Assembly: GCF_039655865.1 (NCBI RefSeq)
Contig: NZ_JBBYXL010000001.1
Location: 124,001 to 188,000, forward strand
Direction: 5' to 3'
DNA from: Prosthecobacter sp. SYSU 5D2
Lineage (GTDB): Bacteria; Verrucomicrobiota; Verrucomicrobiia; Verrucomicrobiales; Verrucomicrobiaceae
DNA: 64,000 nt
The notes beneath the pieces were generated by a model that saw only the letters and a list, made by a program, of their open reading frames with translations, was not told the DNA's origin and did no database searches. Shown here one piece after another: positions 51,100 to 58,987 of the stretch; position 1 is the first letter of the stretch; every line of letters starts with the position of its first letter. Both the position numbers and the translations under genes were made by a program.

Positions 51100-51744
51100 A
51101 TGCATCGTTTTTGTCTCTGCCTCCTGCTGGCCGGCCTGTGCGCCTGCGGTCCTGAGGCCAAACCTACTGTACCGCCAGTCCGCTCCTGGGATCTGCTGGC
51201 TGCCGAAGCCGTCAGCCAATGGCAGCAGGCGGGCATACCCGATGAAGGAAAAGTGGAGGTACAAGGCACCGAACTCATCCTCCACGCAGGCCTGCCGATG
51301 ACCGGGGCAAAGTGGACCGGCTGGACCGATGCGCTGCCTTCCACCGGTTATGCCATCGAGTATGAAGCCATGCGGGTGGAGGGAAACGACATCTTCGGCA
51401 TGGCCACCTTTCCTGTCGGCAGCCATCAGTCACATGCCACCTTTGTCATCGGCGGCTGGGGCGGCACCGTGACCGGCCTCTCCAGCATTGACTTCCGCGA
51501 TGCCGGGGAAAACCAGACGCGCGGGGAGCAGCGGTTTGAAAACAACCGCTGGTATCAAGTGCGGATCGAGGTGCGCCCGGAGGACATCCGTGCTTGGGTG
51601 GAAGGCCGCATCGTCGTCAATGCCAGCATCAAAGGCCGCCAGGTGACCCTGCGACCCGGATTCATCGACCACTGCCTGCCCTTCGGCTTCGCCACCTGGA
51701 ACACCACGGCGAAGATTCGCGGGGTGAGGGTGGAGAGATTGTGA
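51100..51744 (+). CDS. Lipoprotein with DUF1080/LamG-like domain
   Basis: This 214-residue lipoprotein has lipobox LLAGLCAC at residues 9-16. A concanavalin-like beta-sandwich follows, with GYAIEYEAMRVEGNDIFGMATF, HATFVIGGWGGTVTGLSSID, NNRWYQVRIEVRPEDIRAWV and the final TWNTTAKIRGVRVERL, the last typical of DUF1080-type (3-keto-disaccharide hydrolase-like) domains. It probably binds or processes a glycan at the outer membrane. It stands alone; ilvD follows after 82 bases. Confidence 0.85.
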   Translation: MHRFCLCLLLAGLCACGPEAKPTVPPVRSWDLLAAEAVSQWQQAGIPDEGKVEVQGTELILHAGLPMTGAKWTGWTDALPSTGYAIEYEAMRVEGNDIFGMATFPVGSHQSHATFVIGGWGGTVTGLSSIDFRDAGENQTRGEQRFENNRWYQVRIEVRPEDIRAWVEGRIVVNASIKGRQVTLRPGFIDHCLPFGFATWNTTAKIRGVRVERL

Positions 51745-51757
51745 TCCGCTACTGGAC

Positions 51758-51788
51758 CTTGCAAGCAGCGCTGTTCCCCGCTTGCAAG
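51758..51788 (+). promoter_or_regulatory. Paired CTTGCAAG palindromes upstream of ilvD
   Basis: The 8-bp palindrome CTTGCAAG occurs at 51758-51765 and 51781-51788. With flanking bases these also form a 9-bp inverted repeat (CTTGCAAGC and GCTTGCAAG). Centre-to-centre spacing is 23 bases, about two helical turns. It starts 13 bases after the previous stop and ends 37 bases before the ilvD ATG, so it may be an operator or a terminator-like hairpin. Confidence 0.5.
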
Positions 51789-51825
51789 CTCACTCGCCTG
51801 CTGGCAGGATGTATGCCCACCCATC

Positions 51826-53547
51826 ATGGCCAAGAAAGCAGCATCCAAGAAACCCGAATCCCTCCATCGTAAACACAGCGCCATCGTCGTGGACGGTGTC
51901 GAGCGGGCGCCCAGCCGCGCCATGCTGCATGCGGTCGGTTTTAAGCGGGAGGACTTCCAGAAGTCGCAGATCGGCATCGCCAGCACCTGGAGCATGGTCA
52001 CGCCGTGTAACATGCACATTGACCGCCTGGCCAAGGAGACGGCCAAAGGCGTGGATGCAGCCGGTGGCAAAAGCCTCATCTTTAACACCATCACCATCTC
52101 CGATGGCATCTCCATGGGCACCGAGGGGATGAAGTATTCCCTGGTCAGCCGCGAGGTGATTGCGGATTCCATTGAAACCGTGGTCGGTTGCGAAGGCATG
52201 GACGGTTTTGTGGCCATCGGCGGTTGCGACAAAAACATGCCCGGCTGCCTCATGGCCATGGCACGGCTGAACCGCCCCAGCGTCTTCGTTTATGGCGGCA
52301 CCATCCTGCCGGGCTGCGTGGGCCATGAGAAAAAGGATGCGGACATTGTGACCGTCTTTGAAGCCGTGGGCAAACACGCCAACTGCCAGATCACCGATGC
52401 CGATCTTATTGACATTGAGGAGCACAGCATCCCTGGCGAAGGCTCCTGCGGGGGCATGTACACAGCCAACACGATGGCCAGCGCCATCGAGGCCCTGGGC
52501 ATGTCTTTGCCAAACTCAGGCGCGCAGTCCGCCGTAGGTGACGACAAGCTCATTGACTGCTTCGATGCCGGCGCTGCCGTCATGAACATGATCAAGCTGG
52601 GCATCACCCCGCGTGACATCATGACGAAGGAGGCCTTTGAAAACGCCATCACCCTCATCATCACCCTGGGCGGCTCCACCAATGCCGTGCTGCACCTCAT
52701 CGCCATGGCGCACAGTGCAGGCGTGAAGCTGACCATTGAGGACTTCGTCCGCATCGGCAAAAAGACCCCGGTGCTGGCCGACCTCAAACCGAGCGGCAAA
52801 TACTTCATGAACGACTTGGTGAAAATCGGCGGCACCGTGCCGCTGATGCGCATCCTGGTGGAAGAGGGCCTCATGCATGGCGACTGCCTCACCGTCACCG
52901 GTCGCACGATGAAAGAGAACGTGCGCAAGTCCAAGATCGTCTGGCCGAAAAACCAGAAAATCATCCGGCCGCTGAGCGACCCGATCAAAAAGGACAGCCA
53001 CCTCGTCATCTTCAAAGGCAACCTCTGCCCCGAAGGTGCGGTCGGCAAGATCAGCGGCAAAGAAGGCCTCACCTTCACCGGCAAGGCCATCGTCTTTGAA
53101 TCCGAAGAAAAAGCGCTGGAAGCCATCCTCAACGACAAGGTCAAAAAAGGCCACGTCATCGTCATCCGTATGGAAGGGCCCAAAGGCGGCCCCGGCATGC
53201 GCGAGATGCTCAGCCCCACCTCCGCCATCATGGGCAAGGGCCTGGGCAAAGATGTGGCCCTCATCACCGATGGACGCTTCAGCGGTGGCAGCCACGGTTT
53301 TGTGGTCGGCCACGTGACGCCGGAAGCCTTCGTTGGCGGCCCGATCGCCGTCATCAAAAATGGCGATGCCATCACCATTGATGCCGAAAAACGCGCCATC
53401 ACCCTCGGCATCCCTGCCAAGGAACTCGCCGCCCGCTTGAAAGCCTGGAAGCAGCCCAAGCCCCGCTACACCCGCGGCGTCCTGGCCAAGTATGCCGCCC
53501 TCACCACCAGCGCCAGCGAAGGCGCGGTGACGGACAAACAATTCTGA
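51826..53547 (+). CDS. ilvD: Dihydroxy-acid dehydratase IlvD (canonical)
   Basis: This 573-residue enzyme dehydrates 2,3-dihydroxy-isovalerate and 2,3-dihydroxy-3-methylvalerate in valine/isoleucine synthesis. Three Fe-S ligands are in [18 protein letters not shown] and [12 protein letters not shown]. The catalytic Ser region is [17 protein letters not shown] basic N-terminal leader (residues 1-18) precedes the conserved start. It is the canonical member next to a divergent paralogue at 19.0 kb. A pair of CTTGCAAG palindromes lies just upstream. No other ilv gene is adjacent. Confidence 0.95.
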   Translation: MAKKAASKKPESLHRKHSAIVVDGVERAPSRAMLHAVGFKREDFQKSQIGIASTWSMVTPCNMHIDRLAKETAKGVDAAGGKSLIFNTITISDGISMGTEGMKYSLVSREVIADSIETVVGCEGMDGFVAIGGCDKNMPGCLMAMARLNRPSVFVYGGTILPGCVGHEKKDADIVTVFEAVGKHANCQITDADLIDIEEHSIPGEGSCGGMYTANTMASAIEALGMSLPNSGAQSAVGDDKLIDCFDAGAAVMNMIKLGITPRDIMTKEAFENAITLIITLGGSTNAVLHLIAMAHSAGVKLTIEDFVRIGKKTPVLADLKPSGKYFMNDLVKIGGTVPLMRILVEEGLMHGDCLTVTGRTMKENVRKSKIVWPKNQKIIRPLSDPIKKDSHLVIFKGNLCPEGAVGKISGKEGLTFTGKAIVFESEEKALEAILNDKVKKGHVIVIRMEGPKGGPGMREMLSPTSAIMGKGLGKDVALITDGRFSGGSHGFVVGHVTPEAFVGGPIAVIKNGDAITIDAEKRAITLGIPAKELAARLKAWKQPKPRYTRGVLAKYAALTTSASEGAVTDKQF

Positions 53548-53567
53548 CCAAGGAATCGGGGTTACCA

Positions 53568-53669
53568 CAAGGAGTAGGGGCGTCTCGCCCCTACATGAGG
53601 GCGGGACGCCCTCACACCTTGGTGTGCCCCCAATTCCATTCGGTGCGGGCGGGACGCCCCCACTCCTTG
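53568..53669. repeat. 102-bp palindromic (REP-like) element after ilvD
   Basis: The two ends (53568-53590 and 53647-53669) are inverted copies, alike at 21 of 23 positions. Inside are three GC-rich hairpins: GTAGGGGCG/CGCCCCTAC around TCT (53574-53594), GAGGGCG/CGCCCTC around GGA (53597-53613), and GGGCG/CGCCC around GGA (53647-53659). It starts 20 bases after the ilvD stop. It looks like a REP or BIME-type element that may also end transcription. Confidence 0.75.
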
Positions 53670-53767
53670 GGCTGAGCCCTGGTCATTCCCTGTTCACATC
53701 TGGCATTTTCGTTCCAGAGGGCAGACAAAGCTTCCCTTTCACCACCGTGATTGGTTAGACTTCGCCC

Positions 53768-54994
53768 ATGAACGACTCCCAGCAACCCTCCGGTCATCTG
53801 CCTGTTACAGCAGCATCCGCCCCTGAGACCGATCTGGAGATTCCCGTTGCCGAGGTTGAACTCCTTTCTGAAGAAGTTCTCCCCGTTCTGGACGCGGCCC
53901 AGCCCTTCCGGCCACCTGCGGCCTCCATTCCCCCTCCGCGCCAGCCAAATCCACTCGTCCAGGCCTGGCGTCGTATCGGCGGCGGTTCCCTCGCCGCATC
54001 CATCCTCATTCATGTTGGCATCCTCCTCGCTGGCGGTCTCATTGTCTTCACCAGGGTCATACCCGAAAAAGCCGTGGATTTCATGCCCGGTGGCGGCAGC
54101 CAGAAGGGTGCCCAGGCCTCCCAGGAGCTCGCCCACAAAGTCCAGCAAAAGCGCCGCACCACGCTCACCAAAAGCCTCCCGCGCCAGCGTCTCGTCTCCA
54201 CCAGCCTCAATACCGCCTTCACCCTGCCGGACGCCCCTCCCAACCTTCTCGACCTTCCGGATGCTTCCGCCATGCTCAGCGGCAGCGGCAGCATGGGCCA
54301 TTCCATCGCCGGCATGGGCACTGGCTTTGGCAAGGGCGTGGGCAGCGGCGGCATGTCCGGCATCACCTTTGGCCCCGTCACCATGTTTGGCATGGAGCTG
54401 AAGGACACACGTAACATCGCCGTCGTCATGGACGTCTCCCGCTCCATGACCAAATACCTCCCCGCCGTCGTCGCCGAGCTGGATAAAATCGCCCGCCAGA
54501 GCACCCTCGTCCTCTACTTCGGCTGCGGCCTCACCGAACCCAAAGGCCGGATCGAAGACGAAGTCCTCAAGGTCGAAGGCGAGCCCTTCGCCCGCTACTG
54601 GCAGAACTGGCAGGGCAAGGCCGGACTTAGACTGACCCCGGAGGAGCGCAAAGCCCTCATCTACGATCCCGCCAAGCCCATGCCCCTGGAAGCCATTTAC
54701 AAAAAGCTCTCCGGCCGCCCCAACACCTATTTCATTGACTTCAACGGCATCGCCCACACCCAGTCCGCGCTCATGAGCGACGAAGTCATGAAGGCCGACA
54801 CCATCTACTGGTTTGCCGACTTCATGGACGCCGTCACCGAAGACGTTATGACCTCCGTCCGCCGCAAGCTCAAGTATCGCAAGCAAAAGCTCATCATCCA
54901 CGCCTCCCGCCGAGGCCGGTCCTTTGATAAAGTCGTCGAATCCCTCGTCAAGCCCCTCGACGGCCAGGTCGTCGAAGCCGAGGTGCCCAATTGA
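53768..54994 (+). CDS. Membrane-anchored VWA-domain protein
   Basis: This 408-residue protein has a Pro/Glu-rich cytoplasmic N-terminus, one transmembrane helix at about residues 76-97, and a Gly-rich linker at about 165-205. A von Willebrand A domain follows from about 218, with MIDAS-type DVSRSM (D-x-S-x-S) in NIAVVMDVSRSMTKYL. A later Asp/Thr cluster (KADTIYWFADFMDAVTED) supports metal binding. The domain ends with KPLDGQVVEAEVPN. It resembles verrucomicrobial/planctomycete VWA proteins with N-terminal anchor; ligand and role are unknown. Confidence 0.86.
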   Translation: MNDSQQPSGHLPVTAASAPETDLEIPVAEVELLSEEVLPVLDAAQPFRPPAASIPPPRQPNPLVQAWRRIGGGSLAASILIHVGILLAGGLIVFTRVIPEKAVDFMPGGGSQKGAQASQELAHKVQQKRRTTLTKSLPRQRLVSTSLNTAFTLPDAPPNLLDLPDASAMLSGSGSMGHSIAGMGTGFGKGVGSGGMSGITFGPVTMFGMELKDTRNIAVVMDVSRSMTKYLPAVVAELDKIARQSTLVLYFGCGLTEPKGRIEDEVLKVEGEPFARYWQNWQGKAGLRLTPEERKALIYDPAKPMPLEAIYKKLSGRPNTYFIDFNGIAHTQSALMSDEVMKADTIYWFADFMDAVTEDVMTSVRRKLKYRKQKLIIHASRRGRSFDKVVESLVKPLDGQVVEAEVPN

Positions 54995-55018
54995 TGATCC
55001 GCCCGTTGAAGCAGGAGC

Positions 55019-55543
55019 TTAAAACGCCCCCACCTCCCACCCATACCGCATCTCATTCAGGCAAAAACCGGGTTTCTGTTCCTGCTTCAGACGCCCATCC
55101 GGACGAAAGCCCAGGGCCTCATAAAACTCCCGGGCGGGCAGGTTTTCCACCAGCACCCACAGCGTCACCCGCACAAAGTCCCGCTCCGCCGCAAAGGCCA
55201 TCGCGGCCGCTAGCAGCTCCCGGCCCAGACCCCGCCGCCAATGGTCCGACAGCAAGTAAATGGATGTCACCTCCGCTGCCCCCTCGCCGTCTTCATCCCG
55301 CGACGGTCGCAAATGGCAAAAGCCTGCCAGCTTCTCTTCCGACTCCGCCCCCGTCTTCACCGCCCCCACCCACACCGGAGCCCCCTCCTGCCCGCAAGCC
55401 CCCCGCCACACCGCCTCACGCGGCTCCACCTGTAGGGCTTGCAAATACTCCCCCGGCATTATTCCGGAATAAGCCACCCGCCACGCCTCCACCTGGATCT
55501 CCGCGATCCTCCGGGCGTCTTCAGGTGTGGCGAGCCGTATCAT
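55019..55543 (-). CDS. GNAT-family N-acetyltransferase
   Basis: This 174-residue acetyltransferase has the fold signatures MIRLATPEDARRIAEIQVEAW, AEVTSIYLLSDHWRRGLGRELLAAAM (acetyl-CoA loop R-x-x-G-L/x-G) and ENLPAREFYEALGFRPDG. The acceptor is unknown; the Cys-containing tail FCLNEMRYGW is not diagnostic. The ATG at 55543 is well placed. It is convergent with the VWA gene after 24 bases. Confidence 0.9.
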   Translation of the reverse strand: MIRLATPEDARRIAEIQVEAWRVAYSGIMPGEYLQALQVEPREAVWRGACGQEGAPVWVGAVKTGAESEEKLAGFCHLRPSRDEDGEGAAEVTSIYLLSDHWRRGLGRELLAAAMAFAAERDFVRVTLWVLVENLPAREFYEALGFRPDGRLKQEQKPGFCLNEMRYGWEVGAF

Positions 55544-55645
55544 GGGAGCTATGGGAGGGGAAAGTGGGGCGGATGTAAAGGAGGGATGTGGGGGGAAAGA
55601 ATACCGGATTTCCAGGGATTCTATGCGTCACTTTGTGAAAAGCTT

Positions 55646-56038
55646 TTATCCATGCAGGATTCGTCTGATTACCCTCTTAAACCAGGCGGGACGTGCTGCC
55701 TCCGCAGTACCTTGATGATAATCCTCAGCGGAAATCACTGCTTGGAGAACAGTCGCAAAGCACCAAGGTCTAAAACGATGTATTCGTCCTTCCGGCAGTG
55801 CCACTGATTCCACGAAAGTTGGATTATCAAGGTCACAGAGATAGTGTCCTTCAAATTCAGCGCTCTCAGAAAATTTGATCAACTGCCCAGAAGGTAAAAT
55901 CCCAGGTTCCGAGTCGTCATACTCAGGTAGAATCGCCACAGTATCATAAGCCCATACAAAAGTCACCTTCAGGTCTTTGTTAAGGCGTCTCCATGAGCTT
56001 TCGTTCACCCTAGGTTCTGTAAGGGTGGCTTCGTCCAT
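55646..56038 (-). CDS. Hypothetical protein of lower GC content
   Basis: This 130-residue soluble protein has no recognised motif. It has segments WAYDTVAILPEYDDSEPG, SAEFEGHYLCDLDNP and RPWCFATVLQAVISAEDYHQG, and a basic C-terminus (KRVIRRILHG). Codon use and GC content are visibly lower than in neighbouring genes, which suggests recent acquisition (inference). It stands alone. Function is unknown, and coding status rests mainly on length and absence of overlap. Confidence 0.55.
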   Translation of the reverse strand: MDEATLTEPRVNESSWRRLNKDLKVTFVWAYDTVAILPEYDDSEPGILPSGQLIKFSESAEFEGHYLCDLDNPTFVESVALPEGRIHRFRPWCFATVLQAVISAEDYHQGTAEAARPAWFKRVIRRILHG

Positions 56039-56094
56039 ATTGAGAACTTAGCCTGGCATTCGTCCGGTGCAAAGGGCTGGCGGAAGTCCGGGGT

Positions 56095-56129
56095 GCATCG
56101 CATCACTCGGAGAGTGATTAATACTGTAC
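56095..56129 (-). repeat. 35-bp dispersed repeat, copy 2 (inverted)
   Basis: This is the reverse complement of the repeat at 27030-27064: the 24-base block is 56095-56118, with ATCACTC/GAGTGAT hairpin arms, and the GTACAGTA octamer is 56122-56129. The two copies differ only in the 3-base spacer. It lies between the hypothetical gene and the sucC terminator. Confidence 0.75.
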
Positions 56130-56133
56130 GCCA

Positions 56134-56161
56134 AAAGCTCCGAGGTCGCCCCCGGAGCTTT
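56134..56161 (-). terminator. Intrinsic terminator of sucC
   Basis: AAAGCTCCG (56134-56142) pairs over 9 bp with CGGAGCTTT (56153-56161) around a 10-nt loop, with T-rich flanks on both sides. It begins 45 bases after the sucC stop on the minus strand. Confidence 0.8.
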
Positions 56162-56206
56162 GACATTTTTGACGGCCTTGCCCCCTGACCTTTGACAGGC
56201 CTGCGG

Positions 56207-57397
56207 TTACGCTGCCTTGCCCACGGCCGCGACGATCTTCTGTGCCGCGTCGGTCAGGCCTTCGGCGCTGGTGATGGCCAGGCCGCTGGCGGCCAGGGTG
56301 GCCTTGCCGGCTTCCACGTTGTTGCCTTCCAGGCGGACGACGAGGGGGATGTTCAGGCTGACTTCCTGCGCAGCGGCGATGATGCCGTTGGCGATGATGT
56401 CGCAGTCCATGATGCCACCGAAGATGTTCACCAGGATGCCCTTCACGTTCGGGTCGCCGAGGATGATCTTGAAGGCCGCCGTCACCTGCTCCTTCGTCGC
56501 GCCACCGCCCACGTCCAGGAAGTTGGCAGGCTCGCCACCGTGCAGCTTGATGATGTCCATCGTGCTCATGGCCAGGCCAGCGCCGTTCACCAGGCAGGCG
56601 ATGTTGCCGTCCAGGCCGATGTAGTTCAGGCCATATTCGCTGGCGGCCACTTCGCGAGGGTCTTCCTCGGTGGTGTCGCGCATCGCCATCACGTCCTTCT
56701 GGCGGTAGAGGGCGTTGTCGTCGAAATTAAACTTGGCATCCAGGGCCACGACCTGGCCGTCGGTGGTGATGGCCAGCGGGTTCACTTCCACCAGGGAGCA
56801 GTCGCTCTTGATGTAAAGGTTCCACAGGGCGGTCACCAGCTTCACAGCCTGGTTGGCCTGCGCACCGGTCAGTCCCAGGGAATAGGCGATCTTGCGAGCC
56901 TGGTAGCTCTGCAGCCCGAGGGTCGGGTGGACGAATTCTTTGACGATTTTCTCCGGAGTCTTCTCCGCGACTTCCTCGATATTCATGCCGCCTTCGGTGC
57001 TGGCGATGAGCGCGTGGCTGCTGCTGTCACGGTCGAAGAGGATGGCAAAGTAGTGTTCCTTGGAAATGTCCACCGCCTTGGCGATGAGCACCTTGCTCAC
57101 CAGCTTGCCTTCCGGCCCGGTCTGGTGGGTGACGAGGGTCTGGCCGAGCATCTTGCCGGCGATGTCCTGGGCCTCAGCAGCGGTGTTGATGACATGAACA
57201 CCACCTTTGAAACCGTTTTTGAACGTGCCCTTGCCACGGCCACCCGCGTGCACCTGGGCCTTCACCACCAGCCCGGCACCGCCCAGCTCCTCGGCGATCT
57301 TCCCTGCCTCTTCAGCAGTGGAGGCCACCTTGCCCGGAGGCGTGGCGACACCAAATTTATCAAACAGTTCTTTGGCCTGGTATTCGTGGATATTCAT
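56207..57397 (-). CDS. sucC: Succinyl-CoA synthetase beta subunit
   Basis: This 396-residue ADP/GDP-forming subunit of the TCA cycle enzyme starts [17 protein letters not shown]. It carries the ATP-grasp region ([14 protein letters not shown]) and the C-terminal CoA-ligase-like domain with [10 protein letters not shown]-type motif ([19 protein letters not shown]). Length and motifs are standard. The alpha-subunit gene sucD is not adjacent: a terminator and a foreign-looking gene follow instead. ATG 57397 is the start, without a clear Shine-Dalgarno sequence. Confidence 0.95.
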   Translation of the reverse strand: MNIHEYQAKELFDKFGVATPPGKVASTAEEAGKIAEELGGAGLVVKAQVHAGGRGKGTFKNGFKGGVHVINTAAEAQDIAGKMLGQTLVTHQTGPEGKLVSKVLIAKAVDISKEHYFAILFDRDSSSHALIASTEGGMNIEEVAEKTPEKIVKEFVHPTLGLQSYQARKIAYSLGLTGAQANQAVKLVTALWNLYIKSDCSLVEVNPLAITTDGQVVALDAKFNFDDNALYRQKDVMAMRDTTEEDPREVAASEYGLNYIGLDGNIACLVNGAGLAMSTMDIIKLHGGEPANFLDVGGGATKEQVTAAFKIILGDPNVKGILVNIFGGIMDCDIIANGIIAAAQEVSLNIPLVVRLEGNNVEAGKATLAASGLAITSAEGLTDAAQKIVAAVGKAA

Positions 57398-57564
57398 GGA
57401 GCGGAAGTGGGGGAAAGGGCTGGTAAGTCCCCAGGGTCAGGGACGGGCGAGCATAGGAGGCAGAGGCGGGCGGTCAAAAGAAAATGACGAATGCCGGAAT
57501 GATGAAGCACGAATTTCCTGCATTCTTCCCCTCTACGGGTGTTTTTCGGGTCCGGCCTGCCTGG

Positions 57565-57936
57565 TCATCCCAGCCCGCGCACCTCCACCTCATCCTCATC
57601 GTAGCCCAGGAAATGCCCAAGCTCATGCAGCAGGGTCACACGCACTTCGTCCTTAAAGACGGCCAGATTCCCCTCTGCGTAGTCCCAGAGGTTGTCCAAA
57701 AACAATCGGATGCGCGGCAGTTGCTCCGCCGAGGCAGGCTCCCCGTCCAGCAGGGAGCAGCCTTCAAAAAGGCCCAGCAGGTCATCTTCCAGCCCTTCCT
57801 CGCAGGCCCGGCAGTCCGCCATGAAGACAGCCTCGATCACGCAGGACTTTACCGCCAGGCGCACGTTGGCAGGCAGGCTTTGCAGCGTCTGCCGGATCAC
57901 CGTCTCCGCCAGGGTGTCCAGACGTTCATCGCGCAT
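57565..57936 (-). CDS. Zincin-family metallopeptidase
   Basis: This protein of about 123 residues is of the small zincin_1 (PF06262-like) type. The motif LHELGHFLGYDEDEVE is HExxHxxGxxxxE, a complete zinc site. The preceding RIRLFLDNLWDYAEGNLAVF and LPANVRLAVKSCVIEAV agree with the family. ATG 57936 is chosen; the upstream start at 57987 overlaps the lipoprotein gene. It is cytosolic, with no signal, and the substrate is unknown. Confidence 0.85.
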   Translation of the reverse strand: MRDERLDTLAETVIRQTLQSLPANVRLAVKSCVIEAVFMADCRACEEGLEDDLLGLFEGCSLLDGEPASAEQLPRIRLFLDNLWDYAEGNLAVFKDEVRVTLLHELGHFLGYDEDEVEVRGLG

Positions 57937-57949
57937 CAGGCAGGGAGGA

Positions 57950-58414
57950 TCACGGCTGGTCGTACATGCTGCCTGCGCGGCGGGCATTGAAACTGGTGCC
58001 GCCCAGTTCCTGCATCATGTTGCCCATCACCTGGTTGCCGATGCCGTTCTGGCGTTGGGAATTGTAAACCGAACCGGTGATGGTTCCGACACCCGGGGCT
58101 ATATTTTGCTGGGGACGGTCAGGCGTGGGGATGGCATTGGCCTTCATGTCGCTTTCCACCAGGGCATGGCGGCTCCAGGCCATCGTATCCACCCGGTTTT
58201 GCACCCGGCGTTCCAGTTTAGATTTGGCCAGGGTGTATTCCTCCCCGCTCAGCTCTCCACTGCGGCGCTGGTCCTCCAGCTGCACATACTCCTGCCGGTA
58301 TTCCGCACGTACGGTCTGCTCAAGTTCATCCAGTTTTTCCGCCGTCGGGGTACTGGAGACACAGGCGCTCAGCAGCACCGGGATAGCAATGAAAAGGGCA
58401 AGACGCGGACTCAT
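57950..58414 (-). CDS. Hypothetical lipoprotein
   Basis: This 154-residue protein has a lipoprotein signal with lipobox LLSAC and helical stretches (EKLDELEQTVRAEYRQEY) that may form a short coiled coil. No family is recognised. ATG 58414 is preferred, with 58426 equally possible. Its 3' end lies 13 bases before the zincin start, so the two form a likely operon. Function is unknown. Confidence 0.78.
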   Translation of the reverse strand: MSPRLALFIAIPVLLSACVSSTPTAEKLDELEQTVRAEYRQEYVQLEDQRRSGELSGEEYTLAKSKLERRVQNRVDTMAWSRHALVESDMKANAIPTPDRPQQNIAPGVGTITGSVYNSQRQNGIGNQVMGNMMQELGGTSFNARRAGSMYDQP

Positions 58415-58504
58415 TAATCGGACCATAACGGAGAAGCGCCGCCTTTTCAATCCAAACCGCGCCGCCCCGGCTGACGTAACGCTCTGTCTCCACTCCCGAA
58501 CCCC

Positions 58505-58942
58505 ATGGCGCACGACCCCATCGAAACCGACCTCGCCCAGACTGCCCCGCGTGGCAATTTCCTCCATTATCCCACCTCCCGGCTGGGTGCCAAAATCATC
58601 CCACAGGACCTCACCAACTTCAAAAGCCGGGGCGTTTCCCGCGTCGAGCGCGAGCTACAGCAGGAACTCATCGAGCTGCGGGAAAAATACCTCCAGGTCA
58701 TTGATTCCTTCAACTGGAACAAGCTCATCTACGAGGCCCACTTCGGTTTCGAGCCCGTCATTGGTGAACAATATCACCTTTACGCGGTCGGCGGAAAGCA
58801 CCACCTCAGCATGATTGAGCCGGAATCCTGGCATCAAAAATGGATCGGCACCTTCCGCCTGAACGCCGACGGCCGCTGGCAGCTCGAAAAAGTCGCCGAT
58901 GATTTTGACCTGCGCGGCTGGATCACCACGAATGTGGAATGA
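58505..58942 (+). CDS. DUF2452-like protein
   Basis: This 145-residue protein shows the pattern YPTSRLGAKIIPQDLTNFKS, RVERELQQELIELREKYLQV and FEPVIGEQYHLYAVGGKHHL, which resembles the DUF2452 family seen in Bacteroidetes and others (from memory). It probably binds a ligand or nucleic acid; the function is unknown to me. It is divergent from the lipoprotein gene and 45 bases before avtA. Confidence 0.7.
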   Translation: MAHDPIETDLAQTAPRGNFLHYPTSRLGAKIIPQDLTNFKSRGVSRVERELQQELIELREKYLQVIDSFNWNKLIYEAHFGFEPVIGEQYHLYAVGGKHHLSMIEPESWHQKWIGTFRLNADGRWQLEKVADDFDLRGWITTNVE

Positions 58943-58987
58943 AAAGAATGACGAATGAGGCACTCTGCGGAATCATTTGTCATTCCC

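Noticed and set aside
53612-54901. A 429-codon open frame on the minus strand
   Set aside because: It mirrors the VWA-domain gene and the palindromic element; composition is that of an antisense shadow.
56192-57487. A 431-codon open frame on the plus strand
   Set aside because: It is antisense to sucC, whose identity is certain.
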